The position numbers were made by a program, and so were the translations under genes. Positions 17,001 to 24,988 of a stretch of DNA of 54,707 nt are shown one piece after another. Origin of the DNA: CAYVWB01 sp964455395 (lineage in GTDB: Bacteria; Desulfobacterota; Desulfovibrionia; Desulfovibrionales; Desulfovibrionaceae); the NCBI GenBank assembly GCA_964455395.1, contig CAYVWB010000023.1:1-54707 (forward strand). Direction: 5' to 3'. Below the pieces are notes generated by a model. The model searched no databases. It was not told the origin of the DNA and saw only the letters and a list, made by a program, of their open reading frames with translations. Numbering within the stretch: the stretch's first letter is position 1; every line of letters begins with the position of its first letter.

Positions 17001-18486
17001 GTGCGGCGCAGACGGTCTGTACAACCGGCTCTGGGGCCACTGCATCGACCTGCGGCGCGCCTTCTACAGCAACGACGCCGCCGCGCAGATGACAGACCCC
17101 CTGCCCGCGGGCCACGTGCCCGTGAACCGCTTCATCGCCGCGCCCGCCACCTACGAGGGGGAAGTGCTGGGCCAGATCGCCCTGGCCAACACCTCACGGG
17201 ACTACACCGACGACGACTTGGCCGCAGTGCAGGCCCTGGCGCATCTCTTCGCGCTGGGCCTCAGCCGGCTGCGTCACGAGCAGGCCCTGCGCCGCGTCCT
17301 CCGTGACGCGGAAGTGGCCAACCGCGCCAAAAGCGAGTTCCTCGCGAACATGAGCCACGAGGTCCGCACCCCCCTCAACGGCGTCCTCGGCTCCCTCCAG
17401 TTGGCGCAGACCACGGCCTTGACCGACGAGCAATCGGAGTATGTGGAGACGGCTCTGGACGCTGGCCGCAGCCTGCTCTCCCTCATCAACGACATTCTGG
17501 ACTTCTCCAAGATCGAAGCGGGCCGGCTGGAACTGCAGAGCGAGCCCTTCAGCTTCCGGTCTTTGGCCGCCGCCGTGGTGGAGATGTTCCGCCGGCAATA
17601 CGCCGAGCGCGATTTCGAGCTTGTGCTGGATCTCGATGACGCATTGCCTCCTGTCCTCGTGGCGGATGAAGGCCGTATCCGACAGATCCTCGTCAACCTC
17701 CTGGGCAATGCGTGCAAATTCACCACCGCGGGAGAAGTACGGCTGCAGGTCCGCACATCGCCCTCCCCCCGCAAAGACTTCGTGGTGCTCGCCATCACGG
17801 TCAGCGACACGGGAAAAGGCGTCGCCCCGGACTTTCTGGAACACCTGTTCGAACCCTTCACCCAGGAAGACAGCGCGTACCATCGCAGTCACGCCGGCGT
17901 GGGCCTCGGGCTCTCCATCGTGCGGCGGCTGGTGGAAAGCATGGATGGCGACATCGCCGTGGAAAGCGCCCCGGACGAGGGCGCGCGCTTCACCGTCACC
18001 CTGGAGCTGCCAGCCCCCCGGGAAAGCTGCGGCCTGGAGGCTTCGTTCGGGCTGGACGAACAGGGTGACCCCAACGCCACGGGCGCAGACTGTCGACTGG
18101 GGCTGCGCGTGCTGGTGGTGGACGACGACGAGGTGAACCGGCGGATTCTGGAAAAAGCCGTGCGCAAGCTCGGGTGCGAGGCCCTCGCCGCCGACGGAGG
18201 CGAAGCCGCCTTGCAGCTGCTGGACAAGGAACACGTGGATGTGGCGCTCATGGACATCCGCATGCCCGGCATGGACGGCCTTGAAGTCACCCGTCGGATC
18301 CGCGCCAAGGAACAACTCGCCGACGCCCCGCCGCTGCCCGTCATCGCCGTGACGGCCAACGCCATGAAAGGCGACCGCGAGGCGTGCCTGGAGGCTGGCA
18401 TGGACGGCTACCTCGCCAAGCCCCTGGAACTGGAAGCCCTGGCCGAGCTCCTGCGCGCCGTGCGCCTCCTGCGCGCGCCCCACTGA
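14083..18486 (+). CDS. Hybrid sensor histidine kinase with five PAS, one GAF, HisKA, HATPase and receiver domains
   Basis: A soluble 1467-residue hybrid kinase. The first 240 residues are poorly conserved and Ala-rich. PAS-like units follow at about 246-366, 372-489, 497-616, 625-746 and 746-889, mostly ending in the DITDR-type junction, then a GAF domain (about 896-1062). The HisKA phosphoacceptor is His1092 (NMSHEVRTPLNG). The ATPase region (about 1192-1309) has the N box (ILVNLLGNACKFT) and G boxes (DTGKGV, GVGLGLSIV). A receiver at about 1340-1460 carries DDD and phospho-acceptor Asp1391 (LMDIRMPGMDG). There is no membrane span, so it should sense a cytoplasmic signal such as redox or a ligand. 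The ATG at 14083 has an AGGGA site; an upstream TTG is in frame. It ends 62 bases before the N-ATPase operon. No output regulator lies nearby. Confidence 0.93.
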   Translation: MKASARPFPARLDPRTIHAMLNALADPAVLLAPVTGTPGPVDASGMSDMVEAADPEGTPRQDSPSPPDGVSGEVPSRWRILAANDAWARLRPAHSPLNASSTAAAPDDDEYVARLQTLVALDEPASPDAAVDDAPRDAVARAVVAALDNIASQRHRRATTAMTFALANIANSADSIFDVSGRHAAAPVSGSARTHCLVEFSQVEHGDDATDAPETFLALAIHRLHPEGVSSAQARDPQPTTRASALQLQTLVDSSLSYIMIKDRDGRFLFVNKPFAAFANVAPEAMVGRSDFEFLPWDLAEFLREGDLRVLREKQPLVTEEMVDVHGETRWFLGVRTPLLGGDGEAEAVGVVATDITDRVRFERALSRSEARHRSLFERNETVMLLIDPEDGAVVDANPAAERFYGYDRDAMRRLSIFDLNAQPAQETRGRMAQVKAKGHGVFRFTHRTAAGELRHVEARSACVEVDGTQLLHSMIFDITDRLRAEDRLREERARLELALSSGRLGFFDWDVPSGDFRFNEAFAENLGYAPEELGDTFEAWRSRVHPEDLDNLLQKLDAHDAGETDQFEAEHRVQCKQGDWLWRHTVGRIIQRDEHGHMARVIGLQRDIHEQKTTALRLAESEARFRTMVEHMPFLVHAHGDDMEYVFWNRECERVSGYNVATMLQDPNASTRLYQDPDQLARARRAHERMDRSFELTIVTRSGERRHIAWTALGDECPVPGWRNWEVGVDVTDRRRAERELAQSERRHRSLLETLPSAIMELDSAGRVAFTNAACATLLGLPQEELLDAEAARFIAVPKDARTFRQTLASLADADASTAETRPTASKSRLVTQMRRADGAMRDVQISWRISHRITPTEPAQTPDETSPPSRETRVVVVISDITDQQTMFRDLQHEAALNQALARLTRVLTSPDATLETVAEAIYREALTLTRSPYGFVASIDPETQELVCHNLTAMMDHGLCTMEDQRIAFPCGADGLYNRLWGHCIDLRRAFYSNDAAAQMTDPLPAGHVPVNRFIAAPATYEGEVLGQIALANTSRDYTDDDLAAVQALAHLFALGLSRLRHEQALRRVLRDAEVANRAKSEFLANMSHEVRTPLNGVLGSLQLAQTTALTDEQSEYVETALDAGRSLLSLINDILDFSKIEAGRLELQSEPFSFRSLAAAVVEMFRRQYAERDFELVLDLDDALPPVLVADEGRIRQILVNLLGNACKFTTAGEVRLQVRTSPSPRKDFVVLAITVSDTGKGVAPDFLEHLFEPFTQEDSAYHRSHAGVGLGLSIVRRLVESMDGDIAVESAPDEGARFTVTLELPAPRESCGLEASFGLDEQGDPNATGADCRLGLRVLVVDDDEVNRRILEKAVRKLGCEALAADGGEAALQLLDKEHVDVALMDIRMPGMDGLEVTRRIRAKEQLADAPPLPVIAVTANAMKGDREACLEAGMDGYLAKPLELEALAELLRAVRLLRAPH

Positions 18487-18548
18487 TCCCCGAAACTTCC
18501 CTGCCTCGCGCTCTTCCCCTCGCTCGCGTCTCCTCGTAGCGTGCAAGG

Positions 18549-20423
18549 ATGGAAAATCATCGAGCGCATCATTCCCCCGAGTCCACGGTTTTCACGAAGC
18601 GGCCCCGCATGGACAATCTGCCGGTCCGCTCCCATTCGGCCGGCCTTGTCGTTTCTGGAAACGCTGCTGATCCGGACGGCCTTCCGGAACAGCCGGTCCA
18701 AGCGGCGCATGCAGCGGACGCATCGGCCCACGCCGCGGACGCTGAACACGCGACAGCCGCTAGAGGCGCGGTCGGGACTGAACGCGCAGCACGGGCAGAC
18801 CACGCAGAACGGGCAGAGCTGGCGTCCACGATCGAACAGCCGGTCCAAGCGGCGCAAGCAGCGCACGCATCGGCCCACGCCGCCGACGCATCGGCCCACG
18901 CCGCGGACGCATCGGCCCACGAGAGACAGACGCGCGCGTCCACACCCGACGAGCCGGCCGGCGCCGTGCTCTCCGTGCGCGGCAGCGTGCTGGACGCCCA
19001 TTTCCCCGAGGGCGCGCCCCCCATCCGTCACGTGTTGCATCCGGCGGAGCATCCCCACATGGTGCTGGAGGTTGTCGCCCACCTCACGCCGCGCGTGGCG
19101 CGCTGTATCGGGCTCACGTCCCTGGAGGGTCTGGCTCAAGGCGAGCCCCTGCACACCACGGGAGCGCCCTTGCAGGCGCCTGTGGGCGAGGCCAATCTGG
19201 GCCGGATGTTCAACGTCTTCGGGGAGACCATCGACAACAAGGACGACGCCGAGGTGCAAGCGCAGCCGCGTCGCGTCATCTTCCAACCGCCCCTGGGCCT
19301 GGACCGTCAGAGCGCCGCGCAGGAGATCTTCCATACCGCCATCAAGGCCGTGGATGTGCTTGCGCCCCTGGAGCGCGGCGGCAAAGCCGGTCTTTTCGGC
19401 GGCGCAGGGGTGGGCAAGACCGTGCTCATCATGGAGATGATCCACAACATGGCGAGCGCGCACCACGGGGTGAGCCTCTTCTGCGGCATCGGGGAGCGTT
19501 GTCGCGAGGGCGAGGAGCTCTACCGCGAAATGCGCGACTCCGGCGTGCTGGCGAACACAGTGATGCTCTATGCGCAGATGAACGAGCCCCCCGGCGCACG
19601 GTTCCGCGCGGGGCACGCGGCCCTGACCATGGCGGAGTATTTTCGTGACGACAAGGAGCAGGACGTGCTCCTGCTGATGGACAACATCTTCCGTTTCATC
19701 CAGGCGGGTATGGAAGTCTCCGGGCTCCTGGGCAGACTGCCCTCCCGGCTGGGCTACCAGCCCACCCTGGCCACGGAGCTCGCCGAACTGGAGGAGCGCA
19801 TCGCCAGTTCGCGGACGGCGGCGCTCACCTCGGTGCAGGCGGTCTATGTCCCTGCAGACGACTTCACAGACCCCGCCGCCACCCACACCTTCGGGCACCT
19901 CTCCTCCTCCATCGTGCTTTCCCGACAGCGCGCAGGCCAAGGCCTCTACCCCGCCATCGACCCGTTGCAGTCCAGTTCCTCCATGCTCGTGCCGGAGATC
20001 GTGGGCGAGCGCCACTACGGCATCGCCCGCGCCATCCGTCGCGAACTCGCCGGCTACGAGGAACTCAAGGACATCATCGCCATGCTCGGCATGGAAGAAC
20101 TTTCCCCGGAGGACCGCCGCACGGTCCACCGCGCGCGCCGCATCGAACGCTTCCTCACCCAGCCCTTCACCGTCACGGAGCAGTTCACCAACTACGAAGG
20201 CCGACAAGTCGCCCTTGAAGACGCCTTGGAGGGCTTCGAACGCATCCTCCACGACGAATACTCCGACCGCCCCGAACGCGACCTCTACATGATCGGCGGC
20301 GTGGCGGACATGCCCCGCGCCGCCTCCGCATCGACCGCCGCGGAAAACGAGCCCCACCCGGCGGATGACCAGGCTGCGCCCGACGCGACCCAGACGGAAG
20401 ACGCCCGGGAGTCGGCTTCATGA
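18549..20423 (+). CDS. atpD: N-ATPase beta subunit with long N-terminal extension
   Basis: Catalytic F1 beta subunit, the first gene of an N-type ATPase operon (D-C-Q-R-B-E-F-A-G). The recognisable protein begins near residue 137 (AVLSVRGSVLDAHFP), with Walker A GGAGVGKT near residue 285 and Walker B LLLMDNIFRF. It should hydrolyse or make ATP with alpha. At 624 residues it is about 150 longer than usual: the first 136 residues are an Ala/His/Asp-rich repeat tract and the last 40 are polar and acidic. The start is uncertain: AAGG touches the ATG at 18549, and an in-frame ATG at 18609 is possible. A start near 18967 would remove the repeats but leave an unexplained 480-base open stretch. The stop overlaps atpC (ATGA). 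Confidence 0.92.
   Translation: MENHRAHHSPESTVFTKRPRMDNLPVRSHSAGLVVSGNAADPDGLPEQPVQAAHAADASAHAADAEHATAARGAVGTERAARADHAERAELASTIEQPVQAAQAAHASAHAADASAHAADASAHERQTRASTPDEPAGAVLSVRGSVLDAHFPEGAPPIRHVLHPAEHPHMVLEVVAHLTPRVARCIGLTSLEGLAQGEPLHTTGAPLQAPVGEANLGRMFNVFGETIDNKDDAEVQAQPRRVIFQPPLGLDRQSAAQEIFHTAIKAVDVLAPLERGGKAGLFGGAGVGKTVLIMEMIHNMASAHHGVSLFCGIGERCREGEELYREMRDSGVLANTVMLYAQMNEPPGARFRAGHAALTMAEYFRDDKEQDVLLLMDNIFRFIQAGMEVSGLLGRLPSRLGYQPTLATELAELEERIASSRTAALTSVQAVYVPADDFTDPAATHTFGHLSSSIVLSRQRAGQGLYPAIDPLQSSSSMLVPEIVGERHYGIARAIRRELAGYEELKDIIAMLGMEELSPEDRRTVHRARRIERFLTQPFTVTEQFTNYEGRQVALEDALEGFERILHDEYSDRPERDLYMIGGVADMPRAASASTAAENEPHPADDQAAPDATQTEDARESAS
18697..18930 (+). repeat. In-frame Ala/His/Asp-coding repeat in the atpD 5' region
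   Basis: A 21-base unit (GCATCGGCCCACGCCGCGGA, then C) occurs at 18720-18740, 18867-18887 and 18888-18908, with a partial copy after. A larger duplication is also visible: GAACAGCCGGTCCAAGCGGC occurs near 18687 and again near 18835. It encodes ASAHAAD repeats. Confidence 0.8.
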
Positions 20424-20815
20424 GAGTGCGCATCCTCCTGCCGCAACGCGTGCTCGCCGACGTGGAGGCCGTCAAGGTCAATGCGGAAGGCCAGGACGGC
20501 GCCTTCTGCCTGAAGCCCCGGCACGTGAACTTCGTCACCAGCCTTGCGCCCGGCATCATGAGCCTGACCCACGCTGACGGCCGCGAGACGTTCTACGCTG
20601 TGGATGCGGGCGTGCTCGTGAAAGATGGCGACGCCGTGACAGCCGCCGTGCGCGACGGAGCAGGCGGTCCGGATGGCGCGTCCCTCGGCGAACTGCAGGC
20701 CGTCATCGCGGAGCGTTTCGCCACCCGCGACGAAAAGGAGCTGGAGGTGCGCCGGACCGCCGTGCGGCTGGAAGCCGGGTTCATCCGCAAACTCGTGGAG
20801 CTGCAGCATGGCTGA
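20420..20815 (+). CDS. atpC: N-ATPase epsilon subunit
   Basis: A 131-residue F1 epsilon subunit: beta-sandwich start MRVRILLPQRVLADVEAVKVNAEGQ-like, with the HVNFVTSLAPGIM segment, then a C-terminal helix pair rich in Glu/Arg. It forms the central stalk with gamma and regulates hydrolysis. It overlaps atpD by four bases and atpQ by eight. The position directly after atpD, rather than after gamma-beta, is a hallmark of N-ATPase operons. Confidence 0.88.
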   Translation: MRVRILLPQRVLADVEAVKVNAEGQDGAFCLKPRHVNFVTSLAPGIMSLTHADGRETFYAVDAGVLVKDGDAVTAAVRDGAGGPDGASLGELQAVIAERFATRDEKELEVRRTAVRLEAGFIRKLVELQHG

Positions 20816-21125
20816 CGACCGCCGTCCGCCCGAAACGAAGTGGGCCGCGCAGGCTGCTCGCAAGGAACGCCGCAAGAAAGCCTCCCGGGAAGCTGGGGAC
20901 ACCTCCGTGTGGTTCGGGTTGGGCATGATGGGTCTGGTGGGGTGGTCCGTGGCCATCCCCACGGTGGTGGGCGCGCTGCTGGGGTACTGGATCGATGAAG
21001 CCCACCCGGGCCAGCGCTCCTGGACGCTGATGGGCATCGTGCTCGGCGTACTGGTGGGCGCGCTCAACGCGTGGCGCTGGATGCACAAGGAAGGCGCGCA
21101 CAAGGACACGGAGCGGAAACCATGA
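20808..21125 (+). CDS. atpQ: N-ATPase accessory membrane protein AtpQ (AtpI-like)
   Basis: A 105-residue protein: a basic, charged N-terminus (about residues 1-35), then two transmembrane helices (FGLGMMGLVGWSVAIPTVVGALLGYWID and TLMGIVLGVLVGALNAWRWM). This is the AtpI-like architecture; AtpI assists c-ring assembly in ordinary F-ATPases, and AtpQ is the N-ATPase counterpart. The ATG at 20808 overlaps atpC, and the stop overlaps atpR (ATGA). Confidence 0.85.
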   Translation: MADDRRPPETKWAAQAARKERRKKASREAGDTSVWFGLGMMGLVGWSVAIPTVVGALLGYWIDEAHPGQRSWTLMGIVLGVLVGALNAWRWMHKEGAHKDTERKP

Positions 21126-21472
21126 CGACAGTGGAACTCTGGCGCACAGCCAGCGCCTATGGGGATTTCGCGGCGAGCCATTCCCTGGTTGGGCAGCCCC
21201 TGTTCGCTTTCGTCGCGGGGGCGGCGCTGGGCGGGCTCTTTTTCGGGGGCTTGTGGTGGACGCTGCAGCGGCTGCCGCAATCCTCCCACCCCGCGCTGCT
21301 CCTGGTGGGCGGAGCCGTGGCGCGCGCCGTGTTGGTCGTGGCGGGCGTCTTTCTGGCGACAGGCGGCGAGGCCTTGGCCGTCGCCGTGTGTATGGCGGGC
21401 TTCTTGGCTGCGCGGCTGACCCTGACCCGCGCCCTGGGCCCTGCGCAATCCCCGACAAGGAGCACGGACTGA
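21122..21472 (+). CDS. atpR: N-ATPase membrane subunit AtpR
   Basis: A 116-residue three-helix membrane protein: LFAFVAGAALGGLFFGGLWW, then ALLLVGGAVARAVLVVAGVFLA and ALAVAVCMAGFLAARLTL. Its place between atpQ and atpB matches AtpR, which is specific to N-ATPases and proposed to contact the c-ring. An intramembrane Arg (VARAVLV) fits the family's conserved charge. It overlaps atpQ by four bases and atpB by one. Confidence 0.85.
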   Translation: MTTVELWRTASAYGDFAASHSLVGQPLFAFVAGAALGGLFFGGLWWTLQRLPQSSHPALLLVGGAVARAVLVVAGVFLATGGEALAVAVCMAGFLAARLTLTRALGPAQSPTRSTD

Positions 21473-22200
21473 TGCAGTTGCAGGATCTTTCGCCGGACGA
21501 AGTGGTCTACTGGAGCATGGGCCCTGTGGAGCTGAACGCCACCATCGTCTTCACGTGGGGGATCATGGCGGGGCTGGTGCTCCTGGCCATCCTCGTCACC
21601 CGCACGCTCAAGACCACCGGCGAGATGAGCCGGCTGCAGAACCTGCTGGAAGTCATCGTCTCGGGCTTGCGTTCGCAGATCCGGGAGATCAGCGGCGGGC
21701 AGGACCCGGACGACTACCAGGCGTTCATCGGCACGCTCTTCCTTTTCATTCTCGTCTCGAACCTGCTGAGCGTGGTCCCGGGGTTTCTGCCGCCCACGGC
21801 TTCGCTCTCCACCACGGCGGCGCTGGCGGGGTGCGTCTTCCTGGCGGTCTTCGTCTACGGGATCAAGCAGCAGGGCGTGCTCGGGTATTTCAAACACTAC
21901 CTGGAGCCCACGCCCATCATGCTGCCGTTCAACGTCATCGGCGAGTTCTCGCGCACCCTGGCGCTGGCGGTGCGGCTTTTCGGCAACATGATGAGCGGGG
22001 TGAAGATCGGCGCCATCCTGCTCATCGTCACACCGCTCATCTTTCCGGTGGTCATGCAGGTGCTGGGCCTCATTACAGGGGTCATTCAAGCCTACATCTT
22101 CGCGGTGCTCGCCATGGTGTACATCGCCTCCGCCACGCGCACACACCACGAGGCGCAAGTCAAAGCGGAATCGAAAACGCAAGGAGAATCCAATGGATAG
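21472..22200 (+). CDS. atpB: N-ATPase a subunit
   Basis: A 242-residue F0 a subunit with five or six transmembrane helices. The essential stator Arg is in ALAVRLFGNMMSG, and FSRTLALA precedes it. It carries the ion half-channels to and from the c-ring. The ATG at 21472 shares a base with the atpR stop; GAGCACGGACTG precedes it, so initiation probably depends on coupling. The stop overlaps the atpE start by eight bases. Confidence 0.92.
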   Translation: MQLQDLSPDEVVYWSMGPVELNATIVFTWGIMAGLVLLAILVTRTLKTTGEMSRLQNLLEVIVSGLRSQIREISGGQDPDDYQAFIGTLFLFILVSNLLSVVPGFLPPTASLSTTAALAGCVFLAVFVYGIKQQGVLGYFKHYLEPTPIMLPFNVIGEFSRTLALAVRLFGNMMSGVKIGAILLIVTPLIFPVVMQVLGLITGVIQAYIFAVLAMVYIASATRTHHEAQVKAESKTQGESNG

Positions 22201-22471
22201 CATGAGCCTGATCGGGATGATCTCGATCTTCACGGCGGGAATCACCATCGCCGTGGGGGCCATCGGCCCGGCTTTGGGCGAAGGCCGCGCCGTGGCTTCA
22301 GCCCTCTCGGCCATCGCCCAGCAGCCCGACGAAGCCAACACCATCACCCGCACCCTCTTCGTGGGTCTGGCCATGATCGAATCCACCGCCATCTACTGCT
22401 TCGTCGTCTCCATGATCGTGCTCTTCGCCAACCCGTTCTGGGACGCCGTGCAGAACGCAGCAGGAGGCTAG
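22193..22471 (+). CDS. atpE: N-ATPase c subunit with two carboxylates
   Basis: A 92-residue two-helix proteolipid. Helix 1 has GAIGPALGEGRAV and helix 2 has AMIESTAIYCFV, joined by the QQPDE loop. Compared with the Ilyobacter Na+ c subunit (Gln32, Val63, Glu65, Ser66, Tyr70), Gln32 is replaced by Glu and Val63 by Met, while Glu65, Ser66, Thr67 and Tyr70 are kept. Two carboxylates per hairpin are typical of N-ATPases. These were first predicted to pump Na+; a Burkholderia member was later reported, as I recall, as a large c17 ring handling H+. AAGGAG precedes the ATG. Confidence 0.93.
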   Translation: MDSMSLIGMISIFTAGITIAVGAIGPALGEGRAVASALSAIAQQPDEANTITRTLFVGLAMIESTAIYCFVVSMIVLFANPFWDAVQNAAGG

Positions 22472-22475
22472 ACGC

Positions 22476-23393
22476 GTGCTCATCGACTGGTTCACCGTGG
22501 CGGCGCAAGCGCTGAACTTCATCATCCTTCTGGTATTGTTGAAAATATTCCTCTACAATCGGGTGGTGCGAGCCATGGATGCGCGCGAACAGGCCATCCA
22601 GGACCGGATGCGCCAAGCCCAGGAGGAACGCCACAAGGCCGAGCAGGAGCAACAGGCCCTCGCCCAGGAGCGGGACGCCTTGGCCCGGCGCAAGGAGGAA
22701 CTCCTGAACGAGGCCCGCGAGGAAGCGCGCCAACGCCGGGAAGCCATCCTGGCCGAAGCCCGCGAGGACGCCCACGCCCTCCGGCAAGACCACGCCAGAG
22801 CCCTGCGGCGCGAACAGCAGAGCCTCGCCGCGCAGTTCCGCGAACGCTGCACAGAGCTCGCCTTGACAGTGGCCCGCCGGACACTGGACGCCGTGGCTGC
22901 GCGCGAACTCCAGAACGCCGCCGTGGAACGGTTTCTCCACACCCTCAAACAAGCCGACCCCAAGGAAACCGCGCGCCTCGCCCACGGCGCCGTCAAGGAC
23001 GGCCGGCTCGTCATCGCCACCCCCTTCCCCCTGGACGAGAAACAGTCGAAGCGCGCCGAAAAAGCCGCCCGCGCCCTGCTCGAGAAGCACCTGGACGACG
23101 ACGCCGAACGCCCACCCATCCTCACCACCACGGACGACGCCCTCGTCCTCGGCGCGGCCTTGCGCGGCGGCGGCCGCAGCCTCGGCTTCTCCGTGCGGGA
23201 TTTTCTGGACGACGCCGAACGCGCCATCCACGAAACCCTCGCCGACGCCCTTGATGGGACCCTCGACGAGGACAATGCGACCACCCGGGGTGCAGGCGCC
23301 CACGCCGAGGGGGAGGAACGCCCGACGCAAGCCCCCACTTCCGATCAACACCATCCCCGGGATCAACAAACACGCGAAGGACAAAGCCCATGA
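22476..23393 (+). CDS. atpF: N-ATPase b subunit fused to a delta-like domain
   Basis: A 305-residue peripheral stalk protein: one N-terminal transmembrane helix (LNFIILLVLLKIFLYN), a long Glu/Arg/Gln coiled coil (about residues 30-135), a delta-like region (about 140-250, with GRSLGFSVRDFLDDAE) and a polar tail of about 45 residues. N-ATPase operons lack a separate delta gene, and the b subunit's C-terminal domain takes its place; that is the case here. No delta gene is present. It lies four bases after atpE and overlaps atpA by four. Confidence 0.88.
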   Translation: MLIDWFTVAAQALNFIILLVLLKIFLYNRVVRAMDAREQAIQDRMRQAQEERHKAEQEQQALAQERDALARRKEELLNEAREEARQRREAILAEAREDAHALRQDHARALRREQQSLAAQFRERCTELALTVARRTLDAVAARELQNAAVERFLHTLKQADPKETARLAHGAVKDGRLVIATPFPLDEKQSKRAEKAARALLEKHLDDDAERPPILTTTDDALVLGAALRGGGRSLGFSVRDFLDDAERAIHETLADALDGTLDEDNATTRGAGAHAEGEERPTQAPTSDQHHPRDQQTREGQSP

Positions 23394-24985
23394 CCGCCGA
23401 CGGCTCCCATCCGCCGGTCTCGCCCGACACGCCCGACACGCCCGACACGCCTGAAGCCGCCCAGCTGTTGCGCGAGGCTCTGGACCAGGGTTTCGAAGCG
23501 GTGCGCACCGCCTTGGACCGCGTCACGCCACTGCGGTACGAGGAAGTGGGCCGCATCCAGCAAGTGAGCGCCGGCGTGGTCGTCTCCGACGGGCCCGCCG
23601 GGGTGCGCTCCATGGAGCTCCTGGAAGTGGGCGACGCAAGGATGCGCGGCCTCGCCTTCGACGTCTCGGAGACCAACCTCGGCATCGTGCTGCTGGATCA
23701 TCCGGAGCGCCTCGCTGCGGGTCAGCCCGTGCGCCGGACAGGGGCCGTGCTCCAGACGCCGGTGGGCGACGCCGCCTTCGGCCGCGTGGTGGACCCCCTG
23801 GGCCGCGCCCTGGACGGCAAAGGCCCCGTGCGCGCGGAAACACGGCTGCCCATGGAGCAGCCGGCGCCGGGCATCATGGACCGTGCGCCTGTCACCCAGC
23901 CCCTGCAGACCGGTTTGAAAGTGGTGGACGCCCTCATCCCCGTGGGCCGCGGCCAACGCGAGCTCATCCTGGGAGACCGGCAGACAGGCAAGACCGCCGT
24001 GGCTCTGGACGCCATCCTCAACCAGCGGGACACGGGCGTGGCCTGCATCTACTGCGGCGTGGGCAAACGCGTCTCGGCCGTCACCCGTGTGGTGCGGGAC
24101 CTGGAACGCGCCGGCGCCCTGCCGTACACGGCCGTGGTCTTCGCTTCGGAGGAAGATCCTCCAGGCTTGCAGTTCGCCGCGCCCTACGCGGCCATGACCA
24201 TGGCGGAGCACGTCATGCGAGACGGTCGGGACGCGCTCATCGTGCTGGACGACCTGACCCGCCATGCCCGCGCTTATCGCGAACTCTCCCTGCTGCTGGG
24301 CCGTCCCCCTGGCCGCGAAGCCTACCCTGGAGACATTTTCTACATCCATTCCAGACTGCTGGAGCGCTCCACCCACCTGCGCCAGGAACACGGCGGCGGC
24401 TCGGTCACCGCGCTGCCCATCATCGAGACGGAAGCGCAGAACCTTTCCGCCTACATTCCCACGAACCTCATCCCCATCACGGACGGTCAGATATATCTCT
24501 CGCCGGACCTCTTCCGCAAAGGGGTGCTGCCCGCCGTGGACGTGGGTCGCTCCGTCTCCCGCGTGGGCGGCAAGACCCAGCTGCCGGCGTATCGCGCCGT
24601 GGCGGGGGACTTGCGGCTGGCGTACTCGCAATTCGAGGAACTGGAGGCCTTCTCCCGGTTCGGCGCGCGCCTGGATGAAGAAACCCGGCAGACCCTGGAC
24701 CGCGGCCGTCGCGTGCGGGAGTCGCTCAAGCAGTCCCGGCGTTCGCCCATCCCCGCCGCGGAACAGGTGGCCGTGCTCCACGCCGTGAACCAGGGCGCCT
24801 TCGACGCCATCTCTCTGGAGGATGTAAACGCAGCCGAAGAAGCCGTGCGCCGTGGCGTCCGCAAGGAGCTCCCTTCGCTGCTGGAGGCCATCGAGCAGGG
24901 GGAACGACTCACCGAGGACAATCTCGAAGACCTCCTGCGTGTCGCCCGCGAAAGCGTCGCCGACGCGTTCGGACACGGGGACTGA
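23390..24985 (+). CDS. atpA: N-ATPase alpha subunit
   Basis: A 531-residue F1 alpha subunit. Walker A is GDRQTGKT (near residue 201), with ALIVLDDLTRHARAYRE as the Walker B region and the Arg-finger region SVSRVGGKTQ. It binds non-catalytic nucleotide and pairs with beta. The N-terminus starts with a short PDTPDTPDTP tract coded by three 9-base repeats. It overlaps atpF by four bases and ends three bases before atpG. Confidence 0.94.
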   Translation: MTADGSHPPVSPDTPDTPDTPEAAQLLREALDQGFEAVRTALDRVTPLRYEEVGRIQQVSAGVVVSDGPAGVRSMELLEVGDARMRGLAFDVSETNLGIVLLDHPERLAAGQPVRRTGAVLQTPVGDAAFGRVVDPLGRALDGKGPVRAETRLPMEQPAPGIMDRAPVTQPLQTGLKVVDALIPVGRGQRELILGDRQTGKTAVALDAILNQRDTGVACIYCGVGKRVSAVTRVVRDLERAGALPYTAVVFASEEDPPGLQFAAPYAAMTMAEHVMRDGRDALIVLDDLTRHARAYRELSLLLGRPPGREAYPGDIFYIHSRLLERSTHLRQEHGGGSVTALPIIETEAQNLSAYIPTNLIPITDGQIYLSPDLFRKGVLPAVDVGRSVSRVGGKTQLPAYRAVAGDLRLAYSQFEELEAFSRFGARLDEETRQTLDRGRRVRESLKQSRRSPIPAAEQVAVLHAVNQGAFDAISLEDVNAAEEAVRRGVRKELPSLLEAIEQGERLTEDNLEDLLRVARESVADAFGHGD

Positions 24986-24988
24986 CCC

